Assembly: GCA_964016875.1 (NCBI GenBank)
Contig: OZ024734.1
Location: 50,760,622 to 50,824,621, forward strand
DNA from: Fallopia convolvulus
Taxonomy: Eukaryota > Streptophyta > Magnoliopsida > Caryophyllales > Polygonaceae
Length of the DNA stretch: 64,000 nucleotides
Reading direction: 5' to 3'
Shown: positions 22,660 to 33,219 of the stretch, in pieces
Numbering within the stretch: position 1 is the stretch's first letter
Layout of the letters: each line of letters starts with the position of its first letter
The notes under the pieces: generated by a model
Seen by the model: only the letters and a program-made list of their open reading frames with translations
What the model was told of the DNA's origin: nothing
Database searches by the model: none
Made by a program: the position numbers and the translations under genes

Positions 22660-22938
22660 ATGGGCTTTGGGCCTTATAGGAAGCCCTTTCTGGCCCAAAC
22701 TAGCCCATCTTTCGCGGCCCACCACAGTTCCTGAGACGCCTTCTTCTACAATTCAGGATTGAACGTGTCATAAAACCCTACACTGATCATACTGTTTTAG
22801 CCACTCGCACCAAGGAGTTCATCGTGTCGTGATTTTTCCCTTCTCTTTCTCGTTCCTAGCTAAACCCTAGCTGTCTTCTTCCTCTCTCCTTTTCGTCTGG
22901 CTCCGAAGATTGTGGTTAGTTAGATCTAGGTTGAAATT
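22660..22938 (+). promoter_or_regulatory. promoter of the KH gene: site II elements and telo-boxes
   Basis: Five TGGGCY elements lie within about 60 bp (22661, 22668, and inverted at 22692, 22702, 22716). Two telo-boxes (AAACCCTA at 22773 and 22862) follow, and there is no obvious TATA box. Clustered TGGGCY with telo-boxes is the known promoter signature of plant growth-linked housekeeping genes (ribosomal proteins, RNA metabolism), which suits an RNA-binding protein. The pyrimidine-rich stretch at 22840-22900 is likely 5' UTR. Confidence 0.65.
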
Positions 22939-25900
22939 ATGGCGGAGGAGGAGGTTGTGGCGGTGAGTTCTCCCGCTCCTGTGGATCACCAGAAGAGAAA
23001 GCTTGAGGATTTGGAGTCGGAGGAGAACGTGCCAGCGTCTGATGGTGAACACGTGGAGAATGGCGTTACGGTGAACGAAGTTTCCGATGCGTCCGAAGCT
23101 AAGCGTCCACGCGTGGAGGACGCTGAGCGGGAGGATTTAGGTATCTTCTGGCTTTCAATCTTATAGGTTGTGGTTTTGTGTGATTTTTTTTCTTCTTTTG
23201 ATTAATTCTTTGTCGATGGAATGCAGTTAGAGTATGTATTAGCTGATAGAAAAAGATTATCAGAATGCTCTGTTGGGCTGTATATCCTCGCAGTATTTCC
23301 AGAAGAATTTGTTTGGTTCCTGACCATTATTGATTGTGAAAGTGAATCTAGTACATGCATCATATAAGATTAGGCTTCTTCTTTTTAAAATTTCTATATA
23401 TTTCATCTTTCTGGTAATGTATTCTGTTGCCTTTCTCTTTCTAATTACTTGTGTGATCTTACAGCTGTTGAAGGTGGAAATGAAAATGGGAAAGAAGATA
23501 CAGCTCAGCAGGACAATTCTCAAACTGGTGAAGCATTGGAAGAAGAGAAGCCTCCTGTTGAGGATGTTTCCATCACAGAAAAGGCTGAACCTTCTGTACA
23601 AGAAGATGCACAGAAAGTAAACCCACAACCAGATGATGTTGAACTCCCATCCACAACTGAGCAACCAGAGAATGTAGTTAAACTTTCTGAAGATGACTCT
23701 CTGCCTGTCACCGAAATGCCACAGTTGGGTGAAACTGATCAAACATCCCGGAAAATGGAGGTCCCTAACCAGATGGTACTTTACTATGATTACTTCAATT
23801 TTTGTTTCGCATTCTAGAACGGACACTAATTAGAAGCTGAACCTTTTATTCATTATTTTAATCCTCCTAGATTGTAATTAAAAGGCAGTCATTGACATCA
23901 TTGGCATTGTCATTCACTTGATGTTGGTGGTTCATTCTTGATTATTTTGGCAAGGTCACGAACATCATTTTGATCAAGAAGTGGTATTCTTGCCAATTTA
24001 TGCACGAGTTATCGTCTTTGCATGTATCACATCTCAGGAGGATATTCTGTACATCATTAGTGACATAAGTCATTCTGTTCTAATTATGTTCTGTGTTGCT
24101 GTTCATCAGTCATATTGTTTTAGGCCTTTAGCATTTTGGACTTGTACTAGTGGTATGATTTCTGAGAAATAAGCTTGTGATATTATGATTATAGACTGAC
24201 ATCTTTGCATTCTCAACTTTTCTGGTAGAACGAATTTTGCCCATTCGCCAGTTATTTCACTATGCATTGGTTGTGTGATGGAATCATCTTATTGGACGAT
24301 TCACTCTGTTTCATTTGCCAAGTTACTTTCTTTTTGTGCAACTTGCTGTAACAATTGAAATCGGTTATCCATATATGCATCTATGGATTTTATCATTGCA
24401 GCTCCCTTGATATTATATCTGATGTGTGTTTCGATGATGCTTTCTGTCCTGCAGGTTGGGGTACTAATTGGCAAGGCTGGGGATACAATTCGTAATTTGC
24501 AGTTCAACTCTGGTGCAAAAATACAGATTACAAGAGATGCTGATGCTGAACCCGGTGCTACTACTAGGCCCGTGGAGATTATAGGAACTTTGGCCTGTAT
24601 AAACAAGGCTGAGAAGTTGATAAAGGAAGTGATAGCAGAGGTTTGATTAGACTTGTAAATATGACTACATTTAATGTCTTCTCATTGTTTTTCTCTTTTG
24701 GCAAGGCCTCCTATACTTTCTTGCTCTAACTTTATGCCTCTTTACTTTTTATAAGGCTGATGCTGGTGGTTCACCAGCCCTTGTGGCAAGGGGTTTTACA
24801 TTGGCTGCTGGAGTTATGGAGCAAATTGAGATACAAGTCCCAAATGATAAGGTATTTTAATCTTATGTTTTTGTTTCTAGTATGAATATAGATTTGAACA
24901 TTTCTGCACTTGAGTGTGCAATGGTGTTGCTAGATTTTTAATTGTCGTTTCTGCTACCTCAGGTAGGTTTAGTAATCGGTAAAGGTGGAGAGACGATAAA
25001 AAGTCTACAGACAAGATCAGGTGCACGAATCCAGGTAGTTTGCCAATCCTCAATGGTATATGCTGAAGAATTATCTTTACTTGACGGATAATGATATGAA
25101 ATCTCTATCTTTCCTTCTGGCATAGTTGGTTCCGCAGCACCTTCCTGAAGGAGACAGATCTAAAGAAAGAACAGTACGAGTTAGTGGCGATAAGAAGCAA
25201 ATTGATGTGGCAAGGGAACTTATAAAGGAAGTCATGAATCAGGTATTTATTTAGTTTATTTTGTGGTATAACATAAAATAGCTCTTTTAATTTTGTTTGC
25301 GTGACAGTTGTTATATACTTGTATATGCTGTGTCCATACTATCTGTTACATACAAGTTCTTTGGCGAATATTTCTTGTTTGATGCTCTGTGTTGTTTGAT
25401 GTTCTATGCTTGCACTAATACTTGCCCAGTTGCCCCAATTACAAAGAACCCTTTATTGAATCAGTAAGCTTGTCTTTACCTGCGTATGAGCATAATGAGC
25501 CTCTTGGCAATCTAATGCACATTTTCTAAATTTAGAATGAGTTTAGGTTTCTATTATTGTTTCGTGTTCTTCTGTAGAAATTACATGGTACCAAGTAATT
25601 TGCTTTTATTTTACTTGTCCAAGCTATCTAGTGTTGACTTTGTTATTAAAATGATATGGCATCTTTTAGATGGAAATTTGCTGACGCTATACGTGATTAG
25701 TTTAAAGTGCAATGCTATAGGCCTTGTCAAATTTTTTTCCCTATCTACTTTGAAAAATGATTATGAACTTTTTTATTTGCAAAGTATTGGTCATGCTATA
25801 CTGCTCAGCATATCTTCCATGGATGGTTACACGTTTATCTATAATTTGAGAGGAATTTTATCATGAAGGTGTTATAGGAAGTGAGATTAATCATTAATGT

Positions 25901-27807
25901 GTATGAGAGTAGTAGTTAAAATCTAAAAGTCCCTTTGATAAGATCAATTGGTGCAATTAAAAAGATATTATATGCACTCCGGATGTCAGATGCCATGTTT
26001 TTTCCTTGTTGAAGAGTGCCAATTTCGAACTGGTTGGCTTCAAAACTGCAGATATGGCTGTTGCCTTACACATGGGGTCAGCATTGCTTTCTTGGTGTTC
26101 CATTATACAACCACTAGTCACCCTCATCTATCGAAGAAAGGTATCAGGCATTAGCTCACACCATTCCTGGATGTTGATAGTTGGTAAGATGCTTTGAGAC
26201 TAAAGAGCTAAAAGTAGTAACATGTGGCAGAAGTGTACACCATTTGAACCTATACCATGAGTAGTCCTGAGATTGTGAAAATGCTTGAGCTTCTTGGATC
26301 TGAGGAAACTGATGATGTTCATTGAACTTCATGTATCACTTTACACTGAATGATCAATTAAATCTATGCTTAAAAGTCTTTGATTGCATCTCCTTGGCAC
26401 ATTCTTCTTCCTTCTAGCTGCTAATTTTTTTTTAGAGTAATGAGATACTGCTTGAGCATAGTAAAGTCTCCAATTGTGCTGTTAAGAAATATGAAAATAC
26501 CATGAATATTTATCTTTTAATTCTCTTTTGATATGGTTTTTTGTCATTCTTTAATGTTTATGGTGAATGTTTATTATATACAAGTTCTTTTCCTGAGCAT
26601 CTATAATTCAATTTCATCGTTGTTATGAAATGATCTAATACTATATTCCGCTATGCTGCTGTCTTGATTTTCATCAACAAATATGTTTGCTTGCCAGTGT
26701 CTTGATTTATAACATGATTGAAGTTCATGTATTCTTCTTCTTTTGCTCATATGTATTTCTTATTTACTTCCATAACTTCTCTGAATCCCTGCTTGCATAT
26801 TCCCTTGATTCCTTTTATAACCGTTTTCATTAATTGTCCAGAACATCAAGCCATCGACTTTTGCAAGCAACTACGGTCATCAACAACCGTCTTACCGTCC
26901 ACGTGGCCCCCCTGGACCTGTACCTCAATGGGGACCACCCCGTCCTCTTCACAGTGCCCCATCAATGCCTTATGACTATCCCCAACACCGTGGAGGAGCC
27001 CCATACCCTTCACAAAACCAACACTATCCTCCTCCATACGGCAATTATCCTCCCCAAGGCCCGCCAAGAGGCAACTTCAATTCAGGGTGGGAACAAAGGC
27101 CTCCTCAAATGCATGGCCCACCTAGCCATGCTGGTGGACACGACTATTATAACGCTCAAGGGGTCCCACCATCTGCTCCTCGTCCTTCCATGCCTTCACA
27201 TTCTCAGCCAAATTACAACTATGGCCAGCAGCCTCCTTACTCACAAACCCAGCCTCCTCAACAATCCTATCAAGCTAGTCAACCCAGTAACGTCCCTTAC
27301 CACCAAGCTCCGGTCTCAATCGCACCGTCATATGCTCAAAGTGCAGTGCCAGCTCAGCAACCCTACCCTTATGCCTCTTCTGTCCCGGCAAGTACTACTA
27401 CTAATGATGGATACAGTCAGCAACAACAAACTGGGTATCCTCAGCAAGTTGCTGCTACAAGTCAACCAGTTGCTGGATATAGTCAACCAGGGCCTGGTGG
27501 GTATCCACAACAGGCTTATGGTCAATACCCGCAAACTCAACAAAGCGGCTACAGCAATCAAACACCGGCATATGGTTACCAAGGACATGCAGATCCATCA
27601 ACTTATGCTGCACCTCAGGTCTACAGTAGCGCTCCTCCCCAAGCTGCTGTGTACACTCAACCAGCAGCAGCGGCGGCCACACACCAAGGCGGCTATGATC
27701 AAGCAGGTGCGTATCCCACTGCTGCTGCTGCTGCTGCTCCTCAGCCAGCTGGTGGGTACCCACAACAACAGTATGATGCGTCCCAGATGTATGGTGCTTC
27801 AGGATAA
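22939..27807 (+). CDS. two-KH-domain RNA-binding protein (FUBP-like), 7 exons
   Basis: Nuclear-type KH protein related to far-upstream-element-binding proteins; likely binds single-stranded RNA or DNA in mRNA processing. Exons: 22939-23140, 23465-23775, 24455-24640, 24756-24851, 24963-25034, 25126-25242, 26842-27807. All introns are GT-AG and phases agree, giving 649 aa. Residues 1-171 are acidic and Glu-rich with an early basic KRKLED patch. KH1 starts at 172 with the GxxG loop GKAG (177-180); KH2 starts at 266 with GKGG (271-274) and runs to about 328. The C-terminal 320 residues, in one long exon, are Pro/Gln/Tyr/Gly/Ala-rich and prion-like, probably for condensation or protein contacts. 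Intron 6 is 1.6 kb. Family certain; in vivo targets unknown. The promoter has site II and telo-box motifs. Confidence 0.93.
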
Positions 27808-28721
27808 GAGAATCTTCTGAATGAAATTGTGGTTATCTTCAGGATCTATTGTTAGGACTTTAGCATTGGGGACTTTTTCAATTATGTAGCTGAATCAGGA
27901 TGAGGTTGTACTAGGATCGTTGCGGTGTGTAGGTTTGACTGGAAATCTGCTGTGTTTTGTCTCTTGTCAGCTGTGTGAACCTTGGGTTTTAGATGGCCTT
28001 TTTGTTTCTGGATGTGGTCACTTTGATGTCGGATTTGATCCTTTAATTATTATTCAGTCAAATTCAGATTAGACTTGGAAAACTTATTTGCAGTTTTTGA
28101 ACTACAATATGGAATTTTGGTATGAAGTCTTCAGCAACTGACAAAATTAGCTAGCGAAGCATTTGCGTATGTAACATGTACTAGTGTGCTCTAGTGAAAT
28201 TGAATAATATTCTATGTTTGACCGATATATGATATCAAATACATGTATATACAGAAACAAATATAACTAATACAGCTTCACATATATGATCTCTATGAAA
28301 CCTTTATAGAATAAACAACTTTAAAATACCCAAATGAAAAAATGTGGTGATACAATGTTTTTGAATGGAAATTAGGAAAAATAGTTAATCCAAAAGTAAG
28401 AATCCAAAAGTAAGATTAGTAAATTAATCTTCATTTTCTTAATTGTTTTTGAATGGATATTAGGAAAAATAATTAATCCAAAAATAAGCTTAGTAACTTA
28501 ATATTCATTTTCAATGAATTAAGAAATAGAAAGGATATAGTATAACAATGACAGTGACACGACTATTTCCATTACATACAATTTTCATTCCTAGCTACAC
28601 AAATACTATAACCAGTAGAGTACATTACATATAAGCCGATAATATAAATTTTCTTGGGGACATTACATATAGGTCGAGAGTAGATGACTCTTCATTCTTA
28701 GTAACTAACTACTGATACACA
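27808..28721. other. 3' flank of the KH gene with a diverged tandem duplication
   Basis: 27808 to about 28100 is the probable 3' UTR. At 28356-28520 an approximately 80-bp block occurs twice (TTTTTGAATGGAAATTAGG and TTTTTGAATGGATATTAGG, each followed by TTAATCCAAAA and a run ending TTCATTTTC). Nothing else is recognised. This gap separates two convergent genes. Confidence 0.55.
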
Positions 28722-28988
28722 AGGCATTTTGCATCGCACTTAACAAGGACGCTCTCCAAGAGATGCCTTCTACAAGAAAAATCATGCAGAGGAGAAGATG
28801 TAAGCGTCCTTTTGCATCCAAAGGAGAAGATGATGATGAAGTTATTGCAATAATTTAGTCAATTACAATAATTTCAACATCATCATCTTCGGATGGAAAA
28901 GCATGGTTACATCTTCTCCTTTGCATGATTCTTCTTGTAGAAGGTATCTCTTGGGGAGCGTCCTTGTTAAGTGCAATGCAAAATGCCT
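28722..28988. repeat. inverted duplication of the last exon of the B3-C48 gene (long hairpin)
   Basis: The left arm (28722 to about 28845) is the reverse complement of the right arm (about 28862-28988), which is coding exon 10 of the minus-strand B3-C48 gene. The outer 98 nt align with 9 substitutions. Then comes a 6-nt indel, a perfect 13-nt match (GAAGATGATGATG) and a short AT-rich turn around the stop codon. Overall identity is about 92%. The left arm keeps the protein reading frame on the plus strand (AFCIALNKDA, then MPSTRKIMQRRRC) and ends in its own TAG in the turn. It has no upstream exons, so it is a partial, tail-to-tail gene copy. A transcript through both arms would fold into a stem of about 120 bp. 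Confidence 0.92.
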
Positions 28989-31900
28989 CGAATTCATCGC
29001 GTGTAAACCAGTTTTCGTCAATCTGCAAGGCAAATTAATGGAAATATTAGGTCAGTAACAGTACACAACACAACACTGATTCACAAGGAAGAGGGAAAAA
29101 ACAACGATGATATGAGAAACCATACAAAGGACATGTCACCGTCCTCGGGAACAGTCTCCATGAACTTTTTGATGAAGTAGAGCGAGAAGTAGCCACATTC
29201 ATCGCTCTTTTGTTGTGGTACCTAATTTAGACAGCAATACTCTTAACCCCACTTAATACAACAAATACAAATGAATACTTAAACCATAAATTACAAGAAA
29301 TTTAGTAGTGACTACCTTTGGAATTAACAAAGGAATTTGGGAGACTCTTGGGTTTAATAATATGCCTTCACCCATGTAGATGGCAAAGACAAACCTATCA
29401 ATAACAATAATGAAATTCATTATATCAACACATATATTACACAATTGAATCAATCTTGAAATAGGGGAAGTGTGTCTTACTCTCTTATATCCTTCTCATA
29501 TCGCCTTGGTTCTGCCATATGTAAGGAATCAAGCAACAACATGCATGGCTTTTTGTTCTTGGAGTCCAAGCTCTTGTCAAAGTGACAAAAAATTAATAGA
29601 TTCCAGTGTCCCCTGTTTGAATTAGATGCATATAAGTATCAGATTGGGAATCCAAACACTTAAAAAACTAAGACTTATAACTTGTTACAACTTACCAGCG
29701 AAGGATAGGAACAAATACATAGTTCCTTGAAAATATTTTTTTCTTTTTTATTGAAGATAAGACATTAGATTTCCTAATCCGATACCGTTCAAAATAAAAC
29801 CATTCAAAATATGTAAATTGCACCAACTTCTCTGTAGAAAAATTCCTCCAAAGCCTCCTGTAAATAAAAAGCGAATACACTCATTAATACCAAACACAAC
29901 AAACATTCCTAACTTATTTTAGGTTCAATGAATATCCTCTGACTTACTCAAAATGGTGAATGAAGCTAGATGAGCTCATCTTTGTTGCTCGAAATGGGGG
30001 ACGATCCAATCTTGTATCTTTTGTTTCATATGGAGTAAGATCAGATTTCATAGCTGTTTCTTCATGTTGGTCAACATCACAATCTGTGTTTGTTTCTTCA
30101 TGTGAATCTAGATCACAATACGTGTTTGCTTCTTCATGTGGAGGAGACTCACAACTAGTGACTGATGCCTGAAATAGAATGGTAGGAATTTAGATAACAT
30201 CCTAATCATGATTACACATTCATACTACTTAAATTTATCTTCAAAGCAACTGATATCATGATTGCTATGCTAATTTCACATTTGCTAATAATATAGTCTC
30301 CTATTCCTCAAGTTATTTAGCATTAGAGGATCATTGATTACCTGGGTAAGAGGGGTGACCGTTGTAGTTCGTCCTTGGAATATTCTAACATCCACTTCAG
30401 CCACATCATCATTCTTGGCCACGAAACTGAACACGCATACATCAAAATTCTCCAAGTGATTATGCTCAACAAACTGCTTCCACTCACCTCCCGTGCACCT
30501 GGCAGTAACTTTGTTGTGAGTGTAAGCGAGTTTCAGCATCCATGTTTTATTTCCAAGCCGCAGGTTCACTTTCTTAACCTTTTGAGTAAGATACTTGTTA
30601 AACCAGGCTTTGGGAAAAGTCTGAAAAAAGAAAATGTGAAGAACATGCATCATGAAAAGCATATAGAAATGTTGACAAACTATTCATCAAGATTTATCAT
30701 TCAAATTTACATTACATGGATCTCATTAAGTTAAGAAGTAGATTTGGTTGAGATGATTAGGGAAGTTCAGAAAATAGTGATTTCATTTGAGCGTAAGCTA
30801 TTTTCAAGACATTCATCAGTCAAGAAAGATAAGAAATCTTAATCCATATTCAGTAAGAATAATGTTTTACCATCATAAATTTTTCGGAAACATGTGTGGG
30901 CTGCAATACTTTAAAAAAACTGCTATCATCCATCTGTTTGCGAAAAATGTATTCATTTGCCATATCCATGGCGGCCCCTTTCCCTGCTCCATATGCAATA
31001 TTTGCTCCTACAAAAACAAATAGAATTGCAAAGTAAAATAGATTAGGCAATTTGAACATCATGAAAAAATATTTATATATGCTATAATTGAAGCGTGAGA
31101 TTTCATCCATGAAAAACGAAGGCCATCATCTGAGTCCAAATGAAGCTTACCACGGTTATCATGTAGTGAGCGCTTGTTAAAGCCACCATAGGAGTCAAAT
31201 GAGCTCTCTGAAGTATGACTAGAAGTTGTTTCTAGCGTATTTTCAGTAGAGGGCACATCAATTTTCTTGCCAAATTCTTTTCCAGCTTGTGAAGTCTTGT
31301 TATGAACATATTTCAATTCTTCTTCCTTAGGGGGATATTTTCCCATAATCCGGACATCAAATCCAGAGATCCCGTCGTAATTGAAAACAAGGAAGCCGTA
31401 TGCTTGCAATGTGCAAGCCTTGACAAACTCTTCCCACCCCTCAACAGATAAGAACAAATGACCGCCTCTCTTTGTCATCGTAGCAGACCATGATACACCA
31501 CCTGGGATTCGTAGAGTTGCTTTTACAGGTAAAATGGGCATTGCACCAAAATAGTAACTCGCAAACTTCCTAGGAATTTCCTGAAGAAAGGACACACACA
31601 AAAAAAAGGTTTATCTCTCTCAAGTCTCAATCTTGAAATACATAGCAGACAGTTCAGCAACATAACAGTAATGTCCAGAACATAACTTGTGTAAGTGAAA
31701 ATGCCATATTCACTTCCTAGTGAGAACATAAAAATGCAATCTTTTGAAACAAAATGTGAAAAACAACAAAATTAGCAGGACAAATCAAAGGTTAATCAAA
31801 GTAAGAACACATCAACTTCCTAGCGTTAACACACTAATGAAAGATGCAAACTTTTGACACTTTAAACCTGCTGCTAAAGGCAATCAAAGACTAGGGTTCT

Positions 31901-32023
31901 AAAACTTACAATATGCGTCTCAAATTGATTCTCAGGTACTAGGATCCGGCAGAAACTCAAAGGCCCCGTAGCGTGGAAGTTTTCTGCTTGCGTACGTCGT
32001 TGTTTTGAACCACTCGAAGCCAT
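28855..32023 (-). CDS. predicted B3-B3-C48 (Ulp1-type) peptidase fusion, 10 exons
   Basis: Exons (minus): 31910-32023, 31151-31580, 30871-31007, 30342-30620, 29948-30168, 29696-29857, 29481-29612, 29316-29394, 29126-29221, 28855-29022. All junctions are GT-AG and in phase, giving 605 aa. REM-type B3 domain 1 (about 24-125; FCRILVPENQ, then IPRKFA) and B3 domain 2 (about 212-315; FFKVLQPTHV, then FPKAWF) are DNA-binding. Residues 321-394 are an acidic linker with 12-residue repeats. Residues 395-580 are a C48 (SUMO/ubiquitin-like protease) domain: His450 (GHWNLL), Asp476 (LLLDSLHM), Gln521/522 and Cys527 (DECGYF), ending WFTRDEFEAFC. The spacing Gln522-Cys527 is one residue shorter than usual (QQxNxxDCG), which may impair activity. 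Retaining intron 4 would give a B3-only protein ending at 30285. The alternative is two genes merged in my model, but the introns joining them are only 173 and 90 bp. Confidence 0.8.
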
Positions 32024-33219
32024 TTTTATCAGATTTGTGAGATTTGGGTTTTGGAAAGTTGGGGTTTTGGGAAGACTGTAGAACACACGAGAGAGTCTTT
32101 GGGAGATTTTCTCTTCACTTTGATTTCAGCCAAAAACTGTTTGTACAAAGGTCTGATCTTTCAAAGAAAGATACAGGAGTGGTTTACCCGAGAATTTAAC
32201 CAATTCATTTACTGTTTTGGTGGAATTCATTTACTGTGTACTAACTACCCGTTACATTACAAAATTGCTCAAGTTTCCCAGAATTTTGATGATTTTGCAC
32301 ATCTGCCCTCAATTTTTGCAGAGAAATGAGAAGAGCAAACCTTTGCTACTCAAACAAAACATTTAGAAGATAAAGATTTGATCTTTTAAATAATTTTTTT
32401 TAATTTCTGTAAAAACTATCCAGCCCTTTTCATGTTTGTTTTGGTTAAGCGTTTTAGTTAATCCTTACCTTATATTTTTTTTTGCATTGAACGATTAAAA
32501 TAATACTATTAATTAAAAATGGTTAGGTTTATTTCTTCTTCTTAAGTAAGTGTTAGATATCAAAATTAGGTAAATGCTAAAAAATATTTAGATTTGACCA
32601 TATCACGCTAAAAAGGGAAAAAAAAGTTCCAATAACTTTGATGAATTGAATCAGTTGTATGTTATATAAAACTACTCGTTTCAAGTGGATGATCATGTTG
32701 TTAGTCTAATTTTCCCTCAAGGTTTAACTTGAAGGGCTAACTTTATAGTTAGTCTAATCACATTTATTCGAATTTAAAGATTTAAGGTATTGCCATTTGC
32801 CAATGCTTGATCTAAAAAAGTGAAGCTGCTCAAAATTTTGTTGTTTCTGGACAAACTGCATGTATATATAGTAGCAAAGCAATGCCTTGTAACTGAAAAA
32901 ACACTAGCTCAAATCCAATAAGTATTGATTCCAATAACTAAAGTTCTTCTTGTGACTGATTGGAGTAATCCAAGGTACAAAATATTACACAACAACAAGT
33001 ATCACTCCTTTTCCCAAGCTTTGCAAATACAGAAGACCCATCAACTTTCTTGAGAGAGAACCGATCAGATCGAACGCTCGTATTCACTAAAAGCAAGGGG
33101 AAATGTCACTGGTCATGAATGAGAGAGTTCACTAATGAGAAAATTTAGCATATGCTGCACCTAATTTATATGTTTAACTTGCTTCAAGAGTTCTGAAAAC
33201 AAAGAGACTACTAGACAAG
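32024..33219. other. intergenic: promoter of the B3-C48 gene and 3' flank of TBCE
   Basis: 32024-32330 is the upstream region of the minus-strand B3-C48 gene, and 32900-33219 the probable 3' UTR of TBCE. The AT-rich middle has no recognised element. I could not assign a TATA box with confidence. Confidence 0.5.

Noticed and set aside
23260..23826. 188-codon minus-strand frame across KH intron 1 and exon 2
   Set aside because: It is antisense to a confirmed exon, and its hydrophobic composition comes from the pyrimidine-rich intron. No domain.
26834..27820. 328-codon open frame in another frame of the KH gene's last exon
   Set aside because: It overlaps the well-supported Pro/Gln/Tyr-rich C-terminus. 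The open second frame follows from CAG/CCN-rich codon use, with no recognisable domain and no splice partner.
28722..28988. Calling the inverted repeat an established MIRNA gene
   Set aside because: The structure is suggestive, but no mature miRNA, typical 21-nt duplex or conservation can be shown from sequence alone. It was kept as a repeat and a hypothesis.
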